64,000 nt of DNA, taken from assembly GCF_051014445.1 (NCBI RefSeq), contig NW_027488386.1, forward strand, positions 558,001 to 622,000, given 5' to 3'. Under the pieces are notes generated by a model. That model saw nothing but the letters and a program-made list of their open reading frames with translations. It was not told the DNA's origin and ran no database searches. The DNA comes from Colletes latitarsis. Lineage: Eukaryota; Arthropoda; Insecta; Hymenoptera; Colletidae. The translations under genes and the position numbers were made by a program. Positions 21,528 through 34,699 of the stretch are shown here, in pieces; within the stretch, counting starts at the first letter, position 1; each line of letters opens with the position of its first letter.

Positions 21528-21540
21528 GTATGAGTCTGAT
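21528..21540. repeat. Target-site duplication of copy 2 (left; right at 22815-22827)
   Basis: GTATGAGTCTGAT is found on both sides of the insertion. The right copy directly follows the poly(A), so up to three A residues before the GTATG could also belong to the duplication. Confidence 0.9.
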
Positions 21541-22447
21541 TCCCCCGGTTGGAAAGGATGGTCGCGGCTCTGGGCCGGATCCTGCCCAACCTGGGGGGCC
21601 CGGCGGGCCGAGTTCGTCGCCTCTATGTGGCAATGGTCCAGTCGGTGGCCCTATACGGGGCCCCCGTCTGGGCGGACGACCTGGCTGCCTCCCGGCGCAG
21701 CATGACTATGCTGCGTCGGGTGCAGAGGCGCATGGCGCTCAGGGTCGTCCGCGGGTATCGGACCATGTCACATGAGGCGGCGACGGTTCTAGCGGGGATG
21801 CCGCCCATGGACCTGCTCGCGCGGTCGCACGCGGTGATGTACGGGCACCGCGTCGACCGTCGCGCGGGGGTGGGGGCGGTCCCGGGCGGGCAGGAACCTG
21901 CTTGGGGCAATTTGAAGCGCCAGGCCCGGCAGTCCGTGTTGCTCGCGTGGCAGGAGCGGCTGGTCTGCCAACCGCGGGGCACCGGACTGTCGGGGCTGTT
22001 CGGCCACTCCTGAAGGAGTGGCTGGACAGAGGCCATGGCAGCCTCACCTACCGGCTGGCACAGGTGTTTTCCGGGCATGGCAGCTTCGGAAGATACCTGT
22101 GCCGGATAGGGAAGGAGCCGACGGCGCGTTGCTGCCACTGCGACGCTGAGCAGGACACGGCGGATCATACCCTGGAGGTATGCCCCGCGTGGGAGGGGGA
22201 GCGCCGTGTCCTGGTCGGCGTCGTCGGGCGGGATGTCTCGCTGCCGGGCGTGGTGCGCGCCATGCTCGGCAGCGAGGAGAAGTGGAGGGCCGTGGCCTCC
22301 TTCTGCGAGAACGTAATGTTGCAGAAGGAGGCCGCGGGGAGGGAGCGCGAGCTTCAGCGGCGCGCTGAAGCTCGCGCTCGTGTGGTGGCCCGAGGTCGTC
22401 GCCCGGTCGCGAGGCGTCGCGGGCGGCCGCCTCGGCGTGGCGGATGA
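21541..22447 (+). pseudogene. ORF2 3' fragment with frameshift
   Basis: The fragment encodes the region after the reverse transcriptase core, including the C-terminal CCHC finger and Arg-rich tail, and keeps the same TGA stop as copy 1. It lacks the endonuclease and the catalytic reverse transcriptase motifs. At about 21962 one base is missing compared with copy 1 (CTGGTCTGCC against CTGGCTCTGCC), which shifts the frame; the first frame ends at 22013 and the correct frame continues to 22447. It cannot make a working protein. Confidence 0.9.
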
Positions 22448-22814
22448 CCTAGGCTGGGAGGGGGGTCCTGAGGGGACCCTCCTCCCGCCAGGCGGCGCCG
22501 GGTCGGACCGGTGGAGTGGCCCCGTCCCGCCGCTATGAGGCAGTGTGTCTACTGGGGGGACCGATCGTCCCCCCGGGGGATGGGCGCGAAAGCGCGGGCA
22601 CGGGGAGGATACCGGAAGAATGCTTCGAGCGATTCCCGGTATCCTCCCAAAGCGTGCCGAAAGGTCACCGTGGGGTTTTTAGTGGGTAGGTCCCGCGCCT
22701 GTCGTTGTACGGGCGCGGGGAATCCCACACACCCCTCCCACCTCTCCCCAAGGAGGTGGGAGGGAGTCTTTCGAAGATTTTCCCCACGACAAAAAAAAAA
22801 AAAAAAAAAAAAAA
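21541..22814 (+). mobile_element. 5'-truncated retrotransposon, copy 2
   Basis: 1274 bp in plus orientation, corresponding to the last 301 codons of ORF2, the 3' UTR and a 24-nt poly(A) (22791-22814). It starts inside ORF2 at the codon for Pro760. The 3' UTR is shorter than in copy 1: after GGTCGGACCGGT near 22510 the sequence jumps to GGAGTGGCC, removing about 170 bases. A 13-bp target duplication flanks it. It is a dead copy made by incomplete reverse transcription. Confidence 0.95.
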
Positions 22815-23647
22815 GTATGAGTCTGATGAGGTCAAATCCTAGACCTAACCCAAACCTAACATGCGTTATCCTCTAAAATATTTATCAAGGCCAGGTTTAG
22901 TTGAATGTTTCAGTGTGGTACCACATTACTACGTGAACCAAACCAGAAAAAACCCAGGATCCGTTCAACAAGTAAGTTAAAACTGCGACAGTATGACCCT
23001 GATGAGAGCAAATCCCAGACCTAACCTAGACCTGACATGCGTTATCCTCTAAAATATTGATGGAAACCAGGTTTAATTGACAGTTTCAGTGTTGAACTTC
23101 ATTACTACGTGATGCAATCCAAAAAAAGCCCAGGATCTAGCCATCAAGTATGAGAAATATGCGAAAGAATGAGCCTGATGAGAGCAAACCCCTGACCTAA
23201 CCTAGACCTAACATTAATTATTCTCTAAAATATTGATGGAAACCAGGTTTAATTGACTGCTTCAGTGTTGTACATCATTACTACGTGATGCAATCCAAAA
23301 AAAGCCCAGGATCTAGCCATCAAGTATGAGAAATATGCGAAAGTATGAGCCTGATGAGGGCAAATCCTAGACCTAACCCAGACCTAACATGCGTTATCCT
23401 CTAAAATATTTATCAACATCAGGTTTAATTGATTGTTTCAGTGTGGTACCACATTACTACGTGATCCAAACCAGTAAAAACCCAGGATCCGTTCAACAAG
23501 TATGTGAAGAATGCGAAAGTATGAGTCTGATGAGGGCAAATTCTAGACCTAACCCAGACCTAACATGCGTTATCCTCTAAAATATTTATCGAGATCAGGT
23601 ATAATCGACTGTTTCAGCGTGGTACCACATTACTATGTGATACAATC

Positions 23648-26600
23648 CAGAAACAGCCCAGGATCTCGCCATGAAGTGTGAGAAATATGCGAAAGTATGA
23701 GCCTGATGAGTGAAAATCCCCGGCCTGACCTAGACCTAACATGCGTTATCCTCAAAAATATTGATCCAAACCAGGTTTACTGGACTGTTTCAGTGTGGTG
23801 CCACTTTACTACGTGATCCAAAGCAGAAAAAACCCTCGATCAGGTCAACATGTATGTTAAAACTGCGAAAGTATGACCCTGATGAGAGCAAATCCCAGGC
23901 CTAACCCAGACCTAACATGCGTTATCCCCAAAAATATTGATCGAAACCTGGTTTAATCGACTGTTTCAGTGTGGTACCACATTACTATGCGATCCAAACC
24001 AGGAAATAACCCAGGATCTGTCAAACGAGTATGTGAAGTGTGCGAAAGTATGAGCCTGATGAGAGCAAATCCCAGACCTAACCTAGACCTAACATGAATT
24101 ATTCTCTAAAATATTGATCGAAACCAGGTTTAATTGACTGTTTCAGTGTGGTACCACATTACTACGTGATCCAATCCAGAAATGGCCCAGGATCCAGCCA
24201 TGAAGTATGAGAAATATGCGAAAGTATGAGCCTGATGAGGGCAAATCCTAGACCTAACCGAGACCTAACATGCGTTATCCTCTAAAATATTTATCAAGAT
24301 CAGGTTTAATTGATTGTTTCAGTGTGGTACCACATTATTACGTGATACACACCAGAAAAAACCCAAGATCCGTTCAACAAGTATGTGAAGAATGCGAAAG
24401 TATGAGTCTGATGAGTGAAAATCCCAGGCCTAACCTAGACCTAACATGCGTTATCCTCAATAATATTGATGGAAACCAGGTTTAATTGAGTGTTTCAGTG
24501 TTGTACTTCATTACTACGTGATGCAATCCAGAAAAAGCCCAGGATCTATCCATCAAGTATGAGAAATATGCGAAAGAATGAGCCTGATGAGAGCAAATCC
24601 CTGACCTAACCTAGACCTAACATGAATTATTCTCTAAAATATTCATCAAAACCAGGCTTAATTGACTGTTTCAGTGTGGTACCACATTACTACGTGATCC
24701 AATCCAGAAATAGCCCAGGATCCAGCCATGAAGTATGAGAAATATGCGAAAGTATGAGCCTGATGAGGGCAAATCCTAGACCTAACCCAGACCTAACATG
24801 CGTTATCCTCTAAAATATTTATCAAGACCAGGTTTAATTGAATGTTTCAGTGTGGTACCACATTACTACGTGATCCAAACCAGTAAAACCCAGGATCCGT
24901 TCAACAAGTATGTGAAGAATGCGAAAGTATGAGTCTGATGAGGGCAAATCCTAGACCTAACCCAGACCTAACATGCGTTATCCTCTAAAATATTTATCGA
25001 GATCAGGTTTAATCGACTGTTTCAGCGTGGTACCACATTACTATGTGATACAATCCAGAAACAGTCCAGGATCTAGCCATGAAGTGTGAGAAATATGCGA
25101 AAGTATGAGCCTGATGAGTGAAAATCCCCGGCCTGACCTAGACCTAACATGCGTTATCCTCAAAAATATTGATCCAAACCAGGTTTACTGGACTGTTTCA
25201 GTGTGGTGCCACTTTACTACGTGATCCAAAGCAGAAAAAACCCTCGATCAGGTCAACATGTATGTTAAAACTGCGAAAGTATGACCCTGATGAGAGCAAA
25301 TCCCAGGCCTAACCTAGACATAACATGCGTTGTCCTCTAAAATATTGAGGGAATCCAGGTTTAATTGACTGTTTCAGCGTTGTACTTCATTACTACGTGA
25401 TGCAATCCAGAGAAAGCCCAGGATCTATCCATCAAGTATGAGAAATATGCGAAAGAATGAGCCCGATGAGAGCAAATCCCAGACCTAACCTAGACCTAAC
25501 ATGAATTATTCTCTAAAATATTGATCGAAACCAGGTTTAATTGACCGTTTCAGTGTTGTACTTCATTACTACGTGATGCAATCCAGAAAAAGCCCAGGAT
25601 CTAGCCGTCAAGTATGAGAAATATGCGAAAGAATGAGCCTGATGAGAGCAAATCCCAGACCTTACCTAGACCTAACATGAATTATTCTCTAAAATATTGA
25701 TCAATACCAGGTTTAATTGACTGTTTCTGTGTGGTACCACATTACTACGTGATCCAATCCAGAAACAGCCCAGGATCTCGCCATGAAGTGTGAGAAATAT
25801 GCGAAAGTATGAGCCTGATGAGTGAAAATCCCCGGCCTGACCTAGACCTAACATGCGTTATCCTCAAAAATATTGATCCAAACCAGGTTTACTGGACTGT
25901 TTCAGTGTGGTGCCACTTTACTACGTGATCCAAAGCAGAAAAAACCCTCGATCAGGTCAACATGTATGTTAAAACTGCGAAAGTATGACCCTGATGAGAG
26001 CAAATCCCAGGCCTAACCCAGACCTAACATGCGTTATCCCCAAAAATATTGATCGAAACCTGGTTTAATCGACTGTTTCAGTGTGGTACCACATTACTAT
26101 GCGATCCAAACCAGGAAATAACCCAGGATCTGTCAAACGAGTATGTGAAGTGTGCGAAAGTATGAGCCTGATGAGAGCAAATCCCAGACCTAACCTAGAC
26201 CTAACATGAATTATTCTCTAAAATATTGATCGAAACCAGGTTTAATTGACTGTTTCAGTGTGGTACCACATTACTACGTGATCCAATCCAGAAATGGCCC
26301 AGGATCCAGCCATGAAGTATGAGAAATATGCGAAAGTATGAGCCTGATGAGGGCAAATCCTAGACCTAACCGAGACCTAACATGCGTTATCCTCTAAAAT
26401 ATTTATCAAGATCAGGTTTAATTGATTGTTTCAGTGTGGTACCACATTATTACGTGATACACACCAGAAAAAACCCAAGATCCGTTCAACAAGTATGTGA
26501 AGAATGCGAAAGTATGAGTCTGATGAGTGAAAATCCCAGGCCTAACCTAGACCTAACATGCGTTATCCTCAATAATATTGATGGAAACCAGGTTTAATTG

Positions 26601-27871
26601 AGTGTTTCAGTGTTGTACTTCATTACTACGTGATGCAATCCAGAAAAAGCCCAGGATCTATCCATCAAGTATGAGAAATATGCGAAAGAATGAGCCTGAT
26701 GAGAGCAAATCCCTGACCTAACCTAGACCTAACATGAATTATTCTCTAAAATATTCATCAAAACCAGGCTTAATTGACTGTTTCAGTGTGGTACCACATT
26801 ACTACGTGATCCAATCCAGAAATAGCCCAGGATCCAGCCATGAAGTATGAGAAATATGCGAAAGTATGAGCCTGATGAGGGCAAATCCTAGACCTAACCC
26901 AGACCTAACATGCGTTATCCTCTAAAATATTTATCAAGACCAGGTTTAATTGAATGTTTCAGTGTGGTACCACATTACTACGTGATCCAAACCAGTAAAA
27001 CCCAGGATCCGTTCAACAAGTATGTGAAGAATGCGAAAGTATGAGTCTGATGAGGGCAAATCCTAGACCTAACCCAGACCTAACATGCGTTATCCTCTAA
27101 AATATTTATCGAGATCAGGTTTAATCGACTGTTTCAGCGTGGTACCACATTACTATGTGATACAATCCAGAAACAGTCCAGGATCTAGCCATGAAGTGTG
27201 AGAAATATGCGAAAGTATGAGCCTGATGAGTGAAAATCCCCGGCCTGACCTAGACCTAACATGCGTTATCCTCAAAAATATTGATCCAAACCAGGTTTAC
27301 TGGACTGTTTCAGTGTGGTGCCACTTTACTACGTGATCCAAAGCAGAAAAAACCCTCGATCAGGTCAACATGTATGTTAAAACTGCGAAAGTATGACCCT
27401 GATGAGAGCAAATCCCAGGCCTAACCTAGACATAACATGCGTTGTCCTCTAAAATATTGAGGGAATCCAGGTTTAATTGACTGTTTCAGCGTTGTACTTC
27501 ATTACTACGTGATGCAATCCAGAGAAAGCCCAGGATCTATCCATCAAGTATGAGAAATATGCGAAAGAATGAGCCCGATGAGAGCAAATCCCAGACCTAA
27601 CCTAGACCTAACATGAATTATTCTCTAAAATATTGATCGAAACCAGGTTTAATTGACCGTTTCAGTGTTGTACTTCATTACTACGTGATGCAATCCAGAA
27701 AAAGCCCAGGATCTAGCCGTCAAGTATGAGAAATATGCGAAAGAATGAGCCTGATGAGAGCAAATCCCAGACCTTACCTAGACCTAACATGAATTATTCT
27801 CTAAAATATTGATCAATACCAGGTTTAATTGACTGTTTCTGTGTGGTACCACATTACTACGTGATCCAATC
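23648..27871 (+). repeat. 12-monomer tandem duplication, period 2112 bp
   Basis: Two adjacent blocks, about 23648-25759 and 25760-27871, match at exactly 2112 bp (12 x 176). GGATCTCGCC occurs at 23661 and 25773, and the marker ATG at 24270 recurs at 26382. The copies look almost identical, indicating a recent event. Edges are approximate. Confidence 0.85.
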
Positions 27872-30800
27872 CAGAAATGGCCCAGGATCCAGCCATGAAG
27901 TATGAGAAATATGCGAAAGTATGAGCCTGATGAGGGCAAATCCTAGACCTAACCCAGACCTAACATGCGTTATCCTCTAAAATATTTATCAAGATCAGGT
28001 TTAATTGATTGTTTCAGTGTGGTACCACATTACTACGTGATACACACCAGAAAAAACCGAAGATCCGTTCAACAAGTATGTGAAGAATGCGAAAGTATGA
28101 GTCTGATGAGTGAAAATCCCAGGCCTAACCTAGACCTAACATGCGTTATCCTCAATAATATTGATGGAAACCAGGTTTAATTGAGTGTTTCAGTGTTGTA
28201 CTTCATTACTACGTGTTGCAATCCAGAAAAAGCCCAGGATCTAGCCATCTGGTATGAGAAATATGCGAAAGAATGAGCCTGATGAGAGCAAATCCCTGAC
28301 CTAACCTAGACCTAACATGAATTATTCTCTAAAATATTCATCAAAACCAGGTTTAATTGACTGTTTCAGTGTGGTACCACATTACTACGTGATCCAATCC
28401 AGAAATAGCCCAGGATCCAGCCATGAAGTATGAGAAATATGCGAAAGTATGAGCCTGATGAGGGCAAATCCCAAACCTATCCCAGACCTAACATGCGTTA
28501 TCCTCTAAAATATTTATCAAGACCTGGTTTAATTGACTGTTTCAGTGTGGTCCCACATTACTTCGTGATCCAAACCAGAGAAAACCCAGGATCCGTTCAA
28601 CAAGTATGTGAAGAATGCGAAAGAATGAGCCTGTTGAGCGCAAATCCTAGACCTAACCCAGACCTAACATGCGTTATCCCCAAAAATATTGATCGAAACC
28701 TGGTTTAATCGACTGTTTCAGTGTGGTACCACATTACTATGCGATCCAAACCAGGAAATAACCCAGGATCTGTCAAACGAGTATGTGAAGTGTGCGAAAG
28801 TATGAGCCTGATGAGAGCAAATCCCAGACCTAACCTAGACCTAACATGAATTATTCTCTAAAATATTGATCGAAACCAGGTTTAATTGACTGTTTCAGTG
28901 TGGTACCACATTACTACGTGATCCAATCCAGAAATGGCCCACGATCCAGCCATGAAGTATGAGAAATATGCGAAAGTATGAGCCTGATGAGGGCAAATCC
29001 TAGACCTAACCGAGACCTAACATGCGTTATCCTCTAAAATATTTATCAAGATCAGGTTTAATTGATTGTTTCAGTGTGGTACCACATTATTACGTGATAC
29101 ACACCAGAAAAAAACCCAAGATCCGTTCAACAAGTATGTGAAGAATGCGAAAGTATGAGTCTGATGAGTGAAAATCCCAGGCCTAACCTAGACCTAACAT
29201 GCGTTATCCTCAATAATATTGATGGAAACCAGGTTTAATTGAGTGTTTCAGTGTTGTACTTCATTACTACGTGATGCAATCCAGAAAAAGCCCAGGATCT
29301 ATCGATCAAGTATGAGAAATATGCGAAAGAATGAGCCTGATGAGAGCAAATCCCTGACCTAACCTAGACCTAACATGAATTATTCTCTAAAATATTCATC
29401 AAAACCAGGCTTAATTGACTGTTTCAGTGTGGTACCACATTACTACGTGATCCAATCCAGAAATAGCCCAGGATCCAGCCATGAAGTATGAGAAATATGC
29501 GAAAGTATGAGCCTGATGAGGGCAAATCCTAGACCTAACCCAGACCTAACATGCGTTATCCTCTAAAATATTTATCAAGACCAGGTTTAATTGAATGTTT
29601 CAGTGTGGTACCACATTACTACGTGATCCAAACCAGTAAAACCCAGGATCCGTTCAACAAGTATGTGAAGAATGCGAAAGTATGAGTCTGATGAGGGCAA
29701 ATCCTAGACCTAACCCAGGCCTAACATGCGTTATCCTCTAAAATATTTATCGAGATCAGGTTTAATCGACTGTTTCAGCGTGGTACCACATTACTATGTG
29801 ATACAATCCAGAAACAGCCCAGGATCTAGCCATGAAGTGTGAGAAATATGCGAAAGTATGAGCCTGATGAGTGAAAATCCCCGGCCTGACCTAGACCTAA
29901 CATGCGTTATCCTCAAAAATATTGATCCAAACCAGGTTTACTGGACTGTTTCAGTGTGGTGCCACTTTACTACGTGATCCAAAGCAGAAAAAACCCTCGA
30001 TCAGGTCAACATGTATGTTAAAACTGCGAAAGTATGACCCTGATGAGAGCAAAGCCCAGGCCGAACCTAGACCTAACATGCGTTGTCCTCTAAAATATTG
30101 AGGGAATCCAGGTTTAATTGACTGTTTCAGTGTTGTACTTCATTACTACGTGATGCAATCCAGAGAAAGCCCAGGATCTATCCATCAAGTATGAGAAATA
30201 TGCGAAAGAATGAGCCCGATGAGAGCAAATCCCAGACCTAACCTAGACCTAACATGAATTATTCTCTAAAATATTGATCGAAACCAGGTTTAATTGACCG
30301 TTTCAGTGTTGTACTTCATTACTACATGATGCATCCAGAAAAAGCCCAGGATCTAGCCGTCAAGTATGAGAAATATGCGAAAGAATGAGCCTGATGAGAG
30401 CAAATCCCAGACCTTACCTAGACCTAACATGAATTATTCTCTAAAATATTGATCAATACCAGGTTTAATTGACTGTTTCTGTGTGGTACCACATTACTAC
30501 GTGATCCAATCCAGAAATGGCCCAGGATCCAGCCATGAAGTATGAGAAATATGCGAAAGTATGAGCCTGATGAGGGCAAATCCTAGACCTAACCCAGACC
30601 TAACATGCGTTATCCTCTAAAATATTTATCAAGATCAGGTTTAATTGATTGTTTCAGTGTGGTACCACATTACTACGTGATACACACCAGAAAAAACCCA
30701 AGATCCGTTCAACAAGTATGTGAAGAATGCGAAAGTATGAGTCTGATGAGTGAAAATCCCAGGCCTAACCTAGACCTAACATGCGTTATCCTCAATAATA

Positions 30801-31310
30801 TTGATGGAAACCAGGTTTAATTGAGTGTTTCAGTGTTGTACTTCATTACTACGTGATGCAATCCAGAAAAAGCCCAGGATCTAGCCATCTGGTATGAGAA
30901 ATATGCGAAAGAATGAGCCTGATGAGAGCAAATCCCTGACCTAACCTAGACCTAACATGAATTATTCTCTAAAATATTCATCAAAACCAGGTTTAATTGA
31001 CTGTTTCAGTGTGGTACCACATTACTACGTGATCCAATCCAGAAATAGCCCAGGATCCAGCCATGAAGTATGAGAAATATGCGAAAGTATGAGCCTGATG
31101 AGGGCAAATCCCAAACCTATCCCAGACCTAACATGCGTTATGCTCTAAAATATTTATCAAGACCTGGTTTAATTGACTGTTTCAGTGTGGTCCCACATTA
31201 CTTCGTGATCCAAACCAGAGAAAACCCAGGATCCGTTCAACAAGTATGTGAAGAATGCGAAAGAATGAGCCTGATGAGCGCAAATCCTAGACCTAACCCA
31301 GACCTAACAT
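26030..31310 (+). repeat. 15-monomer tandem duplication, period 2640 bp
   Basis: Markers at 26382, 27965 and 28430 recur at 29022, 30605 and 31070, each offset by 2640 bp (15 x 176). It overlaps the 2112-bp duplication, so the second 2112-bp block was itself copied in the later event. Single changes separate the copies, for example one extra A at about 29111 and CATGATGCATCC near 30325. Confidence 0.85.
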
Positions 31311-32847
31311 GCGTTATCCTCAAAAATATTGATCGAAACCTGGTTTAATCGACTGTTTCAGTGTGGTACCACATTACTATGCGATCCAAACCAGAAAATA
31401 ACCCAGGATCTGTCAAACGAGTATGTGAAGTGTGCGAAAGTATGAGCCTGATGAGAGCAAATCCCTGACCTAACCTAGACCTAACATGAATTATTCTCTA
31501 AAATATTGATCGAAACCAGGTCTGATTGACTGTTTCAGTGTGGTACCACATTACTACGTGATCCAAACCAGAAAAAGCCCAGGATCAGTTCAACAAGTAT
31601 GTGAAAAACGCGAAAGTATGAGCCTGATCAGGGCTAATCCCAGACCTATGCCAGACCTAACTTGCGTTATCCTCTAAAATATTGATCGAAACCAGGTTTA
31701 ATTGACTGTTTCAGCGCGGTACCACATTACTACGTGATACAATCCAGAAACAGCCCAGGATCTAGCCATGAAGTATGAGAAATATGCGAAAGTATGAGCC
31801 TGATGAGGGCAAATCCTAGACTTAACCCAAACCTAACATGCGTTATCCTCTAAAATATTTATCAAGATCAGGTTTAATTGAATGTTTCAGTGTGGTACCA
31901 GATTACTACGTGAACCAAACCAGAAAAAACCCAGGATCCGTTCAACAAGTATGTGAAGAATGCGAAAGTATGAGTCTGATGAGTGAAAATCCCAGGGCTA
32001 ACCTAGACCTAACATGCGATATCCTCTAAAATATTGATCCAAACCAGGTTTAATGGACTGCTTCAGTGTGGTACCACTTTACTACGTGATCCAAAGCAGA
32101 AAAAACCCTCGATCAGGTCAACATGTATGTTAAAACTGCGAAAGTATGACCCTGATGAGGGCAAATCCCAGGCCTAACCTAGACCTAACATGCGTTGTCC
32201 TCTAAAATATTGATGGAAGCCAAGTTTAATTGACTGTTTCAGTGTTGTACTTCATTACTACGTGATCCAATCCAGAAAAAGCCCAGGATCTAGCCATCAA
32301 GTATGAGAAATATGCGAAAGAATGAGCCTGATGGGAGCAAATCCCAGACCTAACCTAGACCTAACATGAATTATTCTCTAAAATATTGATCGAAACCAGG
32401 TTTAATTGACTGTTTCAGTGTTGCACTTCATTACGACGTGATGCAATCCAGAAAAAGCCCAGGATCTAGCCATCAAGTATGAGAAATATGCGAAAGAATG
32501 AGCCTGATGAGAGCAAATCCCAGACCTAACCTAGACCTAACATGAATTATTCTCTAAAATGTTGATCAAAACCAGGTTTAATTGGCTGTTTCAGTGTGGT
32601 ACCACATTACTACGTGATCCAATCCAGAAATAGCCCAGGATCCAGCCATGAAGTATGAGAAATATGCGTAAGTATGAGCCTGATGAGGGCAAATCCTAGA
32701 CCTAACCCAGACCTAACATGCGTTATCCTGTAAAATATTGATCGCAACCAGGTTTAATGGACTGTTTCAGTGTGGTACCACACTACTACGTGATCCGAAC
32801 CAGAAAAAACCCAGGATCTGTTCAACAAGTATGTGAAAAACGCGAAA

Positions 32848-32860
32848 GTATGAGTCCGAT
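32848..32860. repeat. Target-site duplication of copy 3 (left; right at 33115-33127)
   Basis: GTATGAGTCCGAT flanks the insertion on both sides. Both copies share a C where most sites have T, which is strong evidence that the two flanks derive from one site by duplication. Confidence 0.9.
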
Positions 32861-33079
32861 CCCCGGGGGATGGGCGCGAAAGCGCGGGCACGGGGAGGAT
32901 ACCGGAAGAATGCTTCGAGCGATTCCCGGTATCCTCCTAAAGCGTGCCGAAGGGTCACCGTGGGGTTTTTAGTGGGTAGGTCCCGCGCCTGTCGTTGTAC
33001 GGGCGCGGGGAATCCCACACACCCCTCCCACCTCTCCCCAAGGAGGTGGGAGGGAGTCTTTCGAAGATTTTCCCCACGA

Positions 33080-33114
<35 letters not shown>
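32861..33114 (+). mobile_element. 5'-truncated retrotransposon, copy 3 (3' UTR only)
   Basis: The shortest copy: 220 bp of 3' UTR starting at CCCCGGGGGATGGG, plus a 34-nt poly(A) (33081-33114). It keeps the GGATACCGG hairpin and the terminal CCTCCCACCTC hairpin. It has no coding content; open frames across it are spurious. Its flanks resemble those of copy 2 on both sides over several hundred bases. Confidence 0.95.
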
Positions 33115-33117
<3 letters not shown>

Positions 33118-34699
33118 TGAGTCCGATGAGGTCAAATCCAAGACCTAACCCAAACCTAACATGCGTTATCCTCTAAAATATTTATCAAGGCCAGGTTTAG
33201 TTGAATGTTTCAGTGTGGTACCACATTACTACGTGAACCAAACCAGAAAAAACCCAGGATCCGTTCAATAAGTAAGTTAAAACTGCGACAGTATGACCCT
33301 GATGAGAGCAAATCCCAGACCTAACCTAGACCTGACATGCGTTGTCCTCTAAAATATTGATGGAAACCAGGTTTAATTGACAGTTTCAGTGTTGAACTTC
33401 ATTACTACGTGATGCAATCCAAAAAAAGCCCAGGATCTAGCCATCAAGTATGAGAAATATGCGAAAGAATGAGCCTGATGAGAGCAAATCCCTGACCTAA
33501 CCTAGACCTAACATGAATTATTCTCTAAAATATTGATGGAAACCAGGTTTAATTGACTGTTTCAGTGTGGTACCACATTACTACGTGATCCAATCCAGAA
33601 ATGGCCCAGGATCTAGCCATCAAGTATGAGAAATATGCGAAAGAATGACCCTGATGAGAGCAAATCCCTGACCTTACCCAGACCTAACATGAATTATTCT
33701 CTAAAATATTTATCAAGGCCAGGTTTAATTGAATGTTTCAGTGTGGTACCACATTACTACGTGATCCAAACCAGTAAAAACCCAGGATCCGTTCAACAAG
33801 TATGTGAAGAATGCGAAAGTATGAGTCTGATGAGTGAAAACCCCAGGCCTAACCTGGACCTAACATGCGTTATCCTCAATAATATTGATCGAAACCAGGT
33901 TTAATTGTGTGTTTCAGTGTTGTACTTCATTACTACGTGATGCAATCCAGAAAAAGCCCAGGATCTAGCCATCTAGTATGAGAAATATGCGAAAGAATGA
34001 GCCTGATGAGAGCAAATCCCAGACCTAACCTAGACCTAACATGAATTATTCTCTAAAATATTGATCGAAACCAGGTTTAATTGACTGTTTCAGTGTTGCA
34101 CTTCATTACGACGTGATGCAATCCAGAAAAAGCCCAGGATCTAGCCATCAAGTATGAGAAATATGCGAAAGAATGAGCCTGATGAGAGCAAATCCCAGAC
34201 CTAACCTAGACCTAACATGAATTATTCTCTAAAATGTTGATCAAAACCAGGTTTAATTGGCTGTTTCAGTGTGGTACCACATTACTACGTGATCCAATCC
34301 AGAAATAGCCCAGGATCCAGCCATGAAGTATGAGAAATATGCGAAAGTATGAGCCTGATGAGAGCAAATCCTAGACCTAACCCAGGCCTAACATGCGTTA
34401 TCCTCTAAAATATTTATCAAGACCAGGTTTAATTGAATGTTTCAGTGTGGTACCACATTACTACGTGATCCAAACCAGCAAAAACCCAGGATCCGTTCAA
34501 CAAGTATGTGAAGAATGCGAAAGTATGAGTCTGATGAGTGAAAATCCCCGGCCTAACCTAGACCTAACATGCGTTATCCTCAAAAATATTGATCGAAACC
34601 ACGTTTAATCGACTGTTTCAGTGTGGTCCCACATTACTTCGTGATCCAAACCAGAGAATACCCAGGATCCGTTCAACAAGTATGTGAAGAATGCGAAAG

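Larger units (their letters stand above)
22828..32847 (+). repeat. 176-bp satellite array, segment 3
   Basis: About 57 monomers, same orientation as elsewhere. It is dominated by large multimer duplications listed separately (2112 bp and 2640 bp). No gene or unrelated sequence is visible. Monomers with TGTATGTTAAAACTGCG and CCCTCGATCAGGTC form a distinct class that recurs regularly here. Confidence 0.95.
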
